Shown here piece by piece: positions 17,575 to 25,568 of a stretch of 64,000 bases of DNA; position 1 is the first letter of the stretch, and each line of letters starts with the position of its first letter. The stretch is from Paraburkholderia tuberum STM678 (GTDB lineage: Bacteria > Pseudomonadota > Gammaproteobacteria > Burkholderiales > Burkholderiaceae), in the NCBI RefSeq assembly GCF_902833905.1, contig NZ_CADFGP010000014.1, forward strand, positions 62,001 through 126,000. The letters run 5' to 3'. The position numbers and the translations under genes are program-made. The notes under the pieces were generated by a model. The model was given only the letters and a program-made list of their open reading frames with translations, had not been told where the DNA came from and made no database searches.

Positions 17575-18411
17575 TCATTCAAGGTAGGCGGTGAGGATGT
17601 AATAAGGCATGCCGTTGTAGGGTTCGTATTTCAGCGTGACGAAGACGTTGTTCATTCGCGTAAGTTCGCCAGTAACCCGCGTCACTCCATAGCCGATGTC
17701 GCCAGAGACGACTTTGGTGACTGTGATCTTTGCGTTTCGAGTTGGGGACTGCACCCACGTCCTGATTCTTACGGCATTGGCCTGCACCGTTTCCGAAATG
17801 GCGCGTTCGGCATGCTCAAGGGTTATAAACGAGGATACGATTTTTCGCTTTGGTTCACGTTTCAGCCGCTCCCTGAGCCATGCTTCGTTCTTACCAACAT
17901 GCTTCTGGAGCGTGTGCCCTCCGAGCCTTGGATTGAGCGCTTTCGCCTCGTGCATTTGCAGATGGATCCGGCCCATCCTAACGCTGGCCGCGCGTGCAGC
18001 CTTGATCGAGCCAGCAAAGCCGAACGGCACGGCCATCTCGATAGACAGGCCGATCTGGTCTGCCATGTCAGGGCTGACCCGCATCGCCTCTGCCAGCTTC
18101 GCCGTGCCCTGCTGAGTCAAGCTGGCGGTATCGCGCCCTGTCCAGACCTGACGCAGGCCCGCCGCGGCCGTGTCCGAACCATGCGCCCCGAACACTACAC
18201 ACCCGGCCTTGCTTGCCATCGCCGGTTCGGGCAACACGCACAGCGCTGCCGCTCCGGCCATTTCAAGCACCCCGCCGACAACCTGCAAACCGCCCCACAG
18301 ACGGTTGGAAAGCATTTCGGTGGGGCTAATCGAGTGGCGAGCCAGCACGGCCGACAGCTGCGGGGCGCTCAGCACCACGCGCACGCTGTCTGAATCCTGT
18401 TCATATGACAT
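17575..18411 (-). CDS. Stand-alone toxin with C-terminal RNase A-like (CdiA-CT) domain
   Basis: This 278-residue protein has two parts. Residues about 36-150 are a hydrophobic, Gly/Ala-rich pretoxin-like region (LWGGLQVVGGVLEMAGAAAL...). Residues about 160-278 match bacterial CdiA-CT RNase A-like domains: GGHTLQKHVG (His166, His171), conserved Arg in the next helix, and the C-terminal ILTAY. In the characterised Yersinia toxin a His, an Arg and the Thr-x-Tyr near the end form the RNA-cleaving site. The ATG at 18411 has AGGAG ten bases upstream; the ATG at 18465 has none. It lacks a signal peptide, PAAR, Rhs or CdiA filament, so the delivery route is unknown. An immunity gene follows immediately. 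Confidence 0.78.
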   Translation of the reverse strand: MSYEQDSDSVRVVLSAPQLSAVLARHSISPTEMLSNRLWGGLQVVGGVLEMAGAAALCVLPEPAMASKAGCVVFGAHGSDTAAAGLRQVWTGRDTASLTQQGTAKLAEAMRVSPDMADQIGLSIEMAVPFGFAGSIKAARAASVRMGRIHLQMHEAKALNPRLGGHTLQKHVGKNEAWLRERLKREPKRKIVSSFITLEHAERAISETVQANAVRIRTWVQSPTRNAKITVTKVVSGDIGYGVTRVTGELTRMNNVFVTLKYEPYNGMPYYILTAYLE

Positions 18412-18528
18412 CTGAAACCTACTCCTGGTCGTTGGGACGACCACGCTAACCGTCGGCTTAGACATCGGATATGGGCGATGGATGATTCTTGCGTCACACC
18501 GGTCAACGAAGATTCGGATACTGACTCG

Positions 18529-18705
18529 CGCTCGGCGAACGGATGGCCAACGCCGCGCGCCAACTCGAACGCAGCGGCGCCGATCTCATGATCCTCGCGA
18601 CGAACACGAGCCGGAAGATTCAGTGCTGCCCGGCTTCGATACCGCCGCGTTGCATGACGAGGCGGCGGTGCAGTGGGCGATTGGAGGAGAGAGACGATGG
18701 GATCG
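18529..18705 (+). pseudogene. Decayed fragment of a second aspartate racemase gene
   Basis: Two blocks of the intact racemase gene at 16417-17115 recur here in the same orientation. The first, 18529-18607, encodes ALGERMANAARQLERSG.. up to LATNT, about 85-90% identical by eye. It is joined directly to the second, 18608-18700, matching the 3' end (EDSVLPGFDTAALHDEAAVQ). About 370 bp between the two blocks are deleted, and the 5' end is missing. The toxin/immunity genes lie between the intact gene and this remnant. Confidence 0.8.
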
Positions 18706-18795
18706 AGGCCTCGATCCCGCGCGAATCGTGTTGCATCTATTCACGCGCGCAGCATACGCAGCGAGCGCCACAAGCAAAACGTAGCGCCGAAAGTC

Positions 18796-18829
18796 AAAAA
18801 GCCCGCATGGCTTGCGCGATGCGGGCTTT
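18796..18829 (-). terminator. Terminator of tRNA-fMet
   Basis: Reading leftward, AAAGCCCGCAT pairs with ATGCGGGCTTT (18798-18829) and is followed by a run of T. It lies 12 bases after the tRNA 3' end. Confidence 0.8.
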
Positions 18830-18840
18830 CAACAATGCTT

Positions 18841-18917
<77 letters not shown>

Positions 18918-19197
18918 TCAGAGAAAAAAGAGTATATCGGATCGCTGACACAACGTCAAATGTTGGCGCGAAATACATATCGAGTGCGGTCGAGCAAGCG
19001 GCACATTCGCGCGGCGCGATGCGTCGCACGCGCTACGAAACATCGCAACGGCAAGGTGCACACTCCCCGCTCGCGCACGCGATAAGATGCGGGACTACCG
19101 CGAATCGGAGCAACTGGCCGGGACTTCATTCATCGAGCCTCGCCCGCGCGAACGCAACAACGCAAGAAGCTATCTTCATCGTTGAGCGGAACTTGAT
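18918..19197. other. Non-coding DNA downstream of tRNA-fMet locus
   Basis: I see no credible gene here. Open frames are short, lack ribosome-binding sites and have no recognisable motifs. The leader of the leftward tRNA gene must lie in the first part. The remainder appears to be decayed sequence continuous with the GNAT pseudogene. Confidence 0.5.
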
Positions 19198-19796
19198 ATG
19201 ACGTATCCACCCGATGCAATTCTTCCTGCGCTGCCCGTGAAAACCTCTTTGCTCAAGTTGCGCAGGCATCGGCACCCATGCACGAGGAATCAACACGGCA
19301 TTTAAATTCTTCTGCCGCGAGCACGGTCGCCCATGCTCATGCGTATTGCGCCATGAGTCGTCCCTTCGTGCTTCCAATCGATCATCTATTTGCGTAAGCG
19401 GGGATACCCGTTCACGCGATACACCATTTCTTTCAACCAAGAGGGTCCATCTTGCTGCGCGCGGTGTGCGGCTTTCCTGCTCGGACGAACGCATCTTCCT
19501 GCGGCGGGTGCCGATAGTTGCCACATCAGTGAGACCGCCATGACACTTCTATCTTTGGTCTCGCATCCTTCCAGGCGCGTCATCTCAGGTTCCCGGTATC
19601 GCGGCGCTTCGAAGGTCGCGGCTTCGCGCGCGAAGGGTTGAGCAACGCAATCGACCACGTCTTTAGCACGCTGCAACTGCATCGCGTAACGGCGAATTAC
19701 CGGCCCGACAATCTGCGCAGCGCGCGACTCCTCGAGCGGCTCGGCTTCGAAAACGAAGGCCTCGCGCGTGCGTATCCGAAGATCGACGGCGCGTGA
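19198..19796 (+). pseudogene. RimJ-like GNAT acetyltransferase pseudogene
   Basis: The clearest part is 19608-19796, in one frame: RFEGRGFAREGLSNAIDHVF, then a continuation containing LHRVTANYRP, RLLERLGFENEGLARAYP, and a stop after KIDGA. This is the acetyl-CoA-binding half of ribosomal-protein-alanine N-acetyltransferases. A possible N-terminus begins with ATG at 19198 (MTYPPDAILPALPVKTSLLK) but is stopped 35 codons later, and the middle is unrecognisable in any single frame. The C-terminus is also short for the family. Assignment of the 5' part is tentative; the 3' part is confident. Confidence 0.65.
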
Positions 19797-19801
19797 GCCG
19801 A

Positions 19802-22800
19802 TCATGTGCTGACATCGCGAATCAACTCGCGCGACTGACGCCGATAGCCATGCAAGCGCCGCAGCGCGCCGCGCGGCCCTTGCTGCGCGACCACCGCCAC
19901 CGCCTGAAACGCGACCGGCGCAAACACCAGCCCGAGCAAGGTCGCCGTCACGACGCCGCCGAACACGCCCGTACCGATCGACCGGCGGCTTTCCGCACCG
20001 CCGCCGCTCGCCACCACCAGCGGCACGACGCCCAGCAGGAACGCCGACGACGTCATCACGATCGGGCGAAATCGCGCGCCCGCCGCGCGTATCACGGCGC
20101 GCGTCAGCGGCACGCCGCGTAGGCTCAGGTCGCGCGCGAATTGCACGATCAAAATCGCGTTTTTCGCGGACAAGCCGATCACTGTGATCATCCCAACCTT
20201 GAAGTAGACGTCGTTCGGCATGCCGCGCATCAGCATCGCCGCAATGGCGCCGACTACGCCAAGCGGTACGACCATCAACACCGCGAGCGGAATCGTCCAG
20301 CTTTCGTATAGCGCGGCCAGCGCCATGAACACCGCCAGCAGCGACAGTCCGAGCAGCAACGGTGTCTGCCGCGCCGCCGCGCGTTCTTCGCGCGCCGCAT
20401 CGACCCAGTCGAACGCGATGCCCGCAGGCAAGCTCGCCGCGAGCCGCTCCATCGCCTCCATCGCCGCCCCCGAACTGACACCGCTCGCCGCACGGCCGTT
20501 CAGATCGAGCGACGGATAGCCGTTGTAGCGCGTCAATGCGACTGGCCCGATGGTCCAGCGGTGCGTCGCAACCGACGACAGCGGCACCATCGCGCCCGAC
20601 TGGTTCGGCACCGACAACGCCAGCAGATCAGTTTCCGTCATCCGCGTCGACGCATCGCCCGCCACCAGGACGCGGCGCATCCGGCCACCCGCCGGAAAAT
20701 CGTCGACGTAGTGCGAGCCAAAGGTGCTGCCGAACACGTCCGCAATCCGGTCGAACGATACGCCGAGCGCGTACGCCTTCGCGCGGTCCACGTCGAGTTC
20801 GATACGCGGCGCGTCGGGCAGATCCTCGAAATGAATCGACGCCAGCGACGGATCGGCCTTCGCGCGCTCGGCAAGCTGGTCGCGGGCGGCCTTCAACGCG
20901 TCGCGGCCCAAGCCGCCGCGATCTTCGAGCCGGAACGTGAAGCCGTCCGAATGCCCGACGCCCGGCACCGACGGCGGCAATTGCGCCTGCACGTTGCCGT
21001 CGAGAATCCGGCTGAACGACCGGTTCAACGTGTCGCGCAGCGTCATCGCATCAACGCCGCGCTGGCCCCAGTCTTTCAGCGTGACGAATGACATCGCTAC
21101 GTTCTGTCCGCTGCCCTCGAAACTCCAGCCGATCACGCTTGTCACGTTCGCCACCGCCGTTTGCATGCGCAAAATCGACTCGGTCGTTTCGACGACGGCG
21201 AGCGTGCGCGCCTGCGTCGCGCCGGCCGGCAACTGGATCATCACCTGCAGCTGGCCCTGGTCTTCGACGGGCAGGAAGCCGCCCGGCATCCGCCAGTACA
21301 ACGCGCCGCACAGCAGCAGCAATACGGCATACACCGCGAGCAGCGGCCCGACCCTGCGCATCGCGGCGGCCGTCATGGCCCGGTAGGCGCGCGACGCGCG
21401 ATCGAAGCCCTGTTCGAAACGCGTCGAGAGGCGCGCGGCAACGCCACGCAAACCGCGTCGCGCGTCACGCTGACGGACCGATTGCGCAGGCGCGCTCAGC
21501 AGGTTCGCACACAACGCGGGCGTCAACGAAAGCGCCATGAAAGACGACACCAGCATCGACGCAATCATCGCGACCGCGAATTGCCGGTAAATCCCACCGA
21601 CGCCGCCAGGAAAGAACGCCATCGGCACGAACACGGCGGTCAGCACCGCCGTCACGCCGACGATCGCACCGCCGATCTGTTTCATCGCTTTCAATGTCGC
21701 GTCGCGCGGCGCCATGCCCTCCTCGTCCATCACGCGATGCACGCTCTCGACCACCACGATCGCGTCGTCGACCAGAATGCCGATCGCCAGCACGAGGCCG
21801 AACATCGTGAACACGTTGATCGACAAGCCGAATGCGTACATCGTGACAAACGCACCCATCAGCGTGACCGGAATCACCACTGTCGGCACCAGCGCGTAGC
21901 GCAGATCGCGCAGGAACAGCCACATCACGAGAAACACCAGCAAGATCGCCTCGGCCAGCGTGATCAGCACTTCGCGAATCGCAACGCTGACGAAGCGCGC
22001 GCTATCGAACGGCACCTGAACCGCGACGCCCGGCGGCAAACGGTTCGCCAGTTCCGCGAGCCGCGCCCGAATCGCGTCCGATGTTTCGAGCGCGTTGCCG
22101 CGCGGCCCGAGTTGAATCCCGACCGTCGCCGACGGCTTGCCGTTCAGGCGCGACCAGAACGTATAGTTGTCGCGGCCGATCTCGACCCGCGCGACGTCGG
22201 CAAGCCGCACTGCCGAGCCGTCGGGGTGCGCTTTCAGCACGATCTGGCCGAATTCCTCCGGCGACAGCAACTGCCCTTTGACGTTCACCGACGCGCTCAG
22301 CTGCTGGCCGTCCACCAGCGGCGCGTCGCCGAGTGTGCCTGCCGCGACGCTCGCGTTTTGCGCGGCAATCGCGGCGTTGACGTCGGACGCGGCGAGGCCG
22401 AATTCGCGCAGCTTCATCGGATCGAGCCAGACGCGCAACGCTTCGTCGGCGTCCCACAGTTGCGCGGAACCGACGCCCGGCGCGCGCTTCAGTTCGCGCA
22501 TGATGTCGCGGCTGAGGATGTCGCTCAGTTGCGCGGAATCGCGCGTGCCATCGGTGGATGTCAGCGCGACCAGCATCAGGAACGTGTTGGCGGCCTTGAA
22601 AACGCTGATACCCTGCTGCACCACCTGTTGCGGCAAACGCGGCTCGACCTGCTTGAGCCGGTTCTGCACGTCCATCATCGCGATATCGGGGTTGGTGCCG
22701 GGCGCGAAGGTCGCCGCGATTTCAAGGTTGCCGAGGCCATCGCTGGCGGTTTCGTAGTAAAGCATCCCGTCGGCACCGTCGAGACTTTCTTCGATGATGC

Positions 22801-22987
22801 TGCCAACGTTCGCATCCACGGCTTCCGTCGATGCACCCGGATAGACGGCGTCGATCACGATACGCGGCGGCGCGAGTCGTGGATATTGCGCGACCGGCAG
22901 TTGCGTCAACGCGAGCGCACCCGCGATGCTTACCGCAAGCGCCAGAATCCACGCAAAGACCGGTCGGTCGATAAAAAAGGCGGCCAA
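19802..22987 (-). CDS. RND family efflux pump, inner-membrane subunit (HAE1-type)
   Basis: This protein of about 1061 residues is a proton-driven multidrug exporter of the AcrB/MexF type. It begins LAAFFIDRPVFAWILALAVS, has a duplicated 12-TM plan, the TM4 proton-relay motif GILVDDAIVVVESVH and the TM10 lysine in IGLSAKNAILIVQFA. No ATG fits the homology; the likely start is TTG at 22987, eight bases after the upstream GNAT stop, so translation may depend on coupling. No periplasmic adaptor or outer-membrane channel gene is adjacent, unlike most HAE1 pumps. It is last in the long leftward series that begins at exbB. The substrate is unknown; position suggests the peptide or peptide product handled by that series. 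Confidence 0.9.
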   Translation of the reverse strand: MAAFFIDRPVFAWILALAVSIAGALALTQLPVAQYPRLAPPRIVIDAVYPGASTEAVDANVGSIIEESLDGADGMLYYETASDGLGNLEIAATFAPGTNPDIAMMDVQNRLKQVEPRLPQQVVQQGISVFKAANTFLMLVALTSTDGTRDSAQLSDILSRDIMRELKRAPGVGSAQLWDADEALRVWLDPMKLREFGLAASDVNAAIAAQNASVAAGTLGDAPLVDGQQLSASVNVKGQLLSPEEFGQIVLKAHPDGSAVRLADVARVEIGRDNYTFWSRLNGKPSATVGIQLGPRGNALETSDAIRARLAELANRLPPGVAVQVPFDSARFVSVAIREVLITLAEAILLVFLVMWLFLRDLRYALVPTVVIPVTLMGAFVTMYAFGLSINVFTMFGLVLAIGILVDDAIVVVESVHRVMDEEGMAPRDATLKAMKQIGGAIVGVTAVLTAVFVPMAFFPGGVGGIYRQFAVAMIASMLVSSFMALSLTPALCANLLSAPAQSVRQRDARRGLRGVAARLSTRFEQGFDRASRAYRAMTAAAMRRVGPLLAVYAVLLLLCGALYWRMPGGFLPVEDQGQLQVMIQLPAGATQARTLAVVETTESILRMQTAVANVTSVIGWSFEGSGQNVAMSFVTLKDWGQRGVDAMTLRDTLNRSFSRILDGNVQAQLPPSVPGVGHSDGFTFRLEDRGGLGRDALKAARDQLAERAKADPSLASIHFEDLPDAPRIELDVDRAKAYALGVSFDRIADVFGSTFGSHYVDDFPAGGRMRRVLVAGDASTRMTETDLLALSVPNQSGAMVPLSSVATHRWTIGPVALTRYNGYPSLDLNGRAASGVSSGAAMEAMERLAASLPAGIAFDWVDAAREERAAARQTPLLLGLSLLAVFMALAALYESWTIPLAVLMVVPLGVVGAIAAMLMRGMPNDVYFKVGMITVIGLSAKNAILIVQFARDLSLRGVPLTRAVIRAAGARFRPIVMTSSAFLLGVVPLVVASGGGAESRRSIGTGVFGGVVTATLLGLVFAPVAFQAVAVVAQQGPRGALRRLHGYRRQSRELIRDVST

Positions 22988-22994
22988 GGCATGC

Positions 22995-23558
22995 TCACGC
23001 GTGTGGGTTCGGTGCGAGCGCGACCGGCGAAGCGAACACCGGCGCATCGGCGAAACGGGCCATATGGAATGCATCGACCAGCTTGCCGTCGCGCATCGCG
23101 AACGCTGGCGAGCGGCCTTCCTCGACGAAACCGAAGCGCTGGTACAGAGCGATCGCGCGGTGGTTGTCGACGAACACGGTCAACTCCAGCCGACGCAGGC
23201 CGAGCAGCGTATCCGCGCACTCGACGGCCGCCGCGAGCAGCGCCGTGCCGACGCCGCGCCCGACGTAATCGTCATGCACGGCGATACCGATTCCCGCGCA
23301 ATGCGCCATCCGGTGCATGCGCGGCAACACGTCGATCATCCCGACCACGCGACCGCCCGCCTCCGCGCACAGTCCGAGCGTGTTCGCGGGCATTTTTTCG
23401 AGCCAGCTCCCGACCGTCGCGTTCGAGCGATACGGCGTCTGCAACGTGCCATGCCGCGCGCCGGGGCAGTTCATCAACGAAGTGATCGCGTCGAGGTCGG
23501 ACACTTCGCGGGCGCGGATAATCACATGCGCCGTGTCGGGTTTCAACGAGACGTTCAT
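22995..23558 (-). CDS. GNAT family N-acetyltransferase (first of tandem pair by position, downstream copy)
   Basis: This 187-residue protein has the GNAT fold signatures: acetyl-CoA-binding DDYVGRGVGTALL, and LRRLELTVFVDNHRAIALYQ leading to RFGFVEEGR. It closely resembles the upstream GNAT (shared LRRLEL.VF.DNHRAIALY), so the two are tandem paralogues. Its ATG overlaps the upstream gene's stop by four bases (ATGA). The substrate amine is unknown. In microcin C systems a GNAT acetylates the processed aminoacyl part to detoxify it. Given the Yej transporter upstream, such a protective role is one possible reading, but a housekeeping role is equally compatible with sequence. Confidence 0.88.
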   Translation of the reverse strand: MNVSLKPDTAHVIIRAREVSDLDAITSLMNCPGARHGTLQTPYRSNATVGSWLEKMPANTLGLCAEAGGRVVGMIDVLPRMHRMAHCAGIGIAVHDDYVGRGVGTALLAAAVECADTLLGLRRLELTVFVDNHRAIALYQRFGFVEEGRSPAFAMRDGKLVDAFHMARFADAPVFASPVALAPNPHA

Positions 23559-24136
23559 ACGGCCGCCTCGATTTCCGCTTGCAGATGACCCATCGGCGCG
23601 CGTAAGCGGCCCATGAACACCGAGTCGATCAGCATGCCGTCGCGCAGCACGGCGCCGCGAAAGGTCGCTTCGTGCGAAAAACCGAACTTGCGATACAGCG
23701 CAATCGCGCGATGGTTATCGGCGAACACGTTCAGCTCGAGACGGCGCAGCCCGTACCAGTTGTCGGCGGCATCGATCAGTTCGGCCATCAGCCGCGTGCC
23801 GACGCCCTTGCCCTGCCAGTCGTCGTGCACGCTGATACCCAGCCAGCCGCTATGCGCGCGACGCAGCGTGCCCGGATGCAGATCGGCCGAGCCGACCAGC
23901 GTATCGCCCACCAACGCTGCAATCGCCATCGACGGCGCCGCGAGCTTCGCGAGCCAGCCTTGAGTCTGCTGCAAGGTCGGATATGGACGCATCGGGTTCT
24001 GGCGCATCACACCGGGGCATGAACGCAGCGCGTGCAATTGCGCGGCGTCGTCCGGATCCAGCGGCCTGATGCTCATCTCGACCGGTTCGGCCCCGAACCG
24101 TGTCGTGCTCTCAAATATTGTCGTTGGTTCTGTCAT
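23555..24136 (-). CDS. GNAT family N-acetyltransferase (upstream copy)
   Basis: This 193-residue acetyltransferase carries DDWQGKGVGTRLM for acetyl-CoA binding and LRRLELNVFADNHRAIALYR leading to KFGFSHEATFRG. ATG 24136 is preferred, with GAAGG eight bases upstream, over a TTG at 24151 that would add five residues. It starts 34 bp after the tldE stop and overlaps the next GNAT by four bases. The two copies have diverged in their N-terminal halves, where substrate specificity lies, so they may act on different amines. Confidence 0.88.
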   Translation of the reverse strand: MTEPTTIFESTTRFGAEPVEMSIRPLDPDDAAQLHALRSCPGVMRQNPMRPYPTLQQTQGWLAKLAAPSMAIAALVGDTLVGSADLHPGTLRRAHSGWLGISVHDDWQGKGVGTRLMAELIDAADNWYGLRRLELNVFADNHRAIALYRKFGFSHEATFRGAVLRDGMLIDSVFMGRLRAPMGHLQAEIEAAV

Positions 24137-24170
24137 TGTTATGGCCTTCAATCTGTCATCGGAAACTCGC

Positions 24171-25568
24171 TCACAGCGTCAGTTCGAACGAGCGTGCCAG
24201 CAAGCCGGGTAGTTTCCAGCCGCCGGTCTGCCGCTCGCCCTCCGTTCCATCGTTCAGCAGCAGTTCCGGCTGGGCGTCGAGACGTTCGAGTTCGCTCGAC
24301 AGCAAACGGTACAGGCTGTCGTCGAAACGCATCGCGTCGACCGGCGCGACGATCTGGCCGCGTTCGACCCAGAACGTCGCGAAACGCGTCATGCCGGTCA
24401 ACCGGCAATTCATCCGGTCAGAAAAATTCACGTACCAGAGATTGCCGACATACAGCCCGGTATCGAGTGCGGCAAGGATATCGGCGGCGTCGAGATCGCC
24501 GCCAGCCATCGCCAGCGACTCGGGCGTTTCGCTGGCGAGCGCGCCGTTCGGCGTCAATCCGTATTCGCGCGCGCTACGGGCGTTGGTCAGTTGCCCGGCG
24601 TTGCGGCCGTCGTGAATCAACGGCACGCTGTCGCGCTGATAACCGTCTTCGTTGAAGCGCGGCGTGATATTCAGGCTCAGGTCTTCGGTCATCGACACGC
24701 GCGGATCGAGCGCGACTTCGCCGCTGTGCAGCCGGTAAAACGGGCTGCGCGCGGTGGCGTTCGCGCGCGCGGAAAACCCGCCCCACGACGCCGTGCCGAC
24801 CAGTTCCAGCATCGCCGCCGGCGCCAAATACGTGCGATACCGCCCCGGCGACAACGCGCGCGGCGTGTGTCCAAGCACCGGCAAACGTGCGGCGGCCTGT
24901 TCTACCTTCGCGGCGAACACGCTGTCGTCCCAGTGGTCGCCGGTGTACGTGCTTTTGATCGCACGGCCGCTCGGGTCGTACAACGACCAGCTAAAGCTGA
25001 AGTTGCTGACTTCGTACCAGCCGCGACTGCCGCCCGACGACGAGAAGCCGCGCACCATCGAGCCACCTGCATAGAAGCCGACGAAATCGAGTCCGCGCGC
25101 GCTTTCGGTGGCGATCCGCAACAGTGCGTCGGGCGCGGGCAGCTTGCCGCTGCGGCGCGTCGATTGGGTCCATTGGGTGGCGTCGTACAACAGATGGGGG
25201 TCGTCGGGCGCATCGCGCAAGCCGTCGCGCAACGTATTCAGCGCATCGGCGATATCGCGCAGGTCCGTCGCTGGATCGCCGCATACCGTGAAGCTCGAAT
25301 ACGCCTGCCTGGCGCCGTCGATCAGGCGGACGGTCAGTTTGCCTTGCGACACCTGGCCGATCTGCCGAACCTTGCCACCGTTGAAGCGGATAAAGTCGGA
25401 TCGCTCCGCCGACAGCCGCGTCAACGCCACTTCGTCGCCGCTGAGCAACGTGTCGATCGCATCGGCAAGCAGCGCGAAATGCGCGTGCCAATCCGGCGAC
25501 TGCGCGTTCGAGGCGAAATCGAAGCCGCTCGATGCATTGACTGCATTGACTGCATTGGTTGTAGTCAT
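24171..25568 (-). CDS. TldE/PmbA-like subunit of TldD/TldE metallopeptidase
   Basis: This 465-residue member of the TldD/PmbA family lacks the HExxxH zinc motif, as expected of the non-catalytic TldE partner. Visible family features include SDFIRFNGGKVRQIGQV near the start, the central SFSWSLYDPSGRAIKSTYTG and the C-terminal GLYVGNLWYVNFSDRMNCRLTGMTRFATFWVERGQ region (quoted in parts: GLYVGNLWYVNF; MTRFATFWVERG). ATG 25568 has GGAGG seven bases upstream and overlaps the tldD stop (ATGA), which indicates coupled synthesis of a heterodimer. In E. coli TldD/TldE degrades unfolded peptides and trims the microcin B17 leader. This copy lies in a peptide-import operon rather than in its usual housekeeping context. 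Confidence 0.88.
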   Translation of the reverse strand: MTTTNAVNAVNASSGFDFASNAQSPDWHAHFALLADAIDTLLSGDEVALTRLSAERSDFIRFNGGKVRQIGQVSQGKLTVRLIDGARQAYSSFTVCGDPATDLRDIADALNTLRDGLRDAPDDPHLLYDATQWTQSTRRSGKLPAPDALLRIATESARGLDFVGFYAGGSMVRGFSSSGGSRGWYEVSNFSFSWSLYDPSGRAIKSTYTGDHWDDSVFAAKVEQAAARLPVLGHTPRALSPGRYRTYLAPAAMLELVGTASWGGFSARANATARSPFYRLHSGEVALDPRVSMTEDLSLNITPRFNEDGYQRDSVPLIHDGRNAGQLTNARSAREYGLTPNGALASETPESLAMAGGDLDAADILAALDTGLYVGNLWYVNFSDRMNCRLTGMTRFATFWVERGQIVAPVDAMRFDDSLYRLLSSELERLDAQPELLLNDGTEGERQTGGWKLPGLLARSFELTL

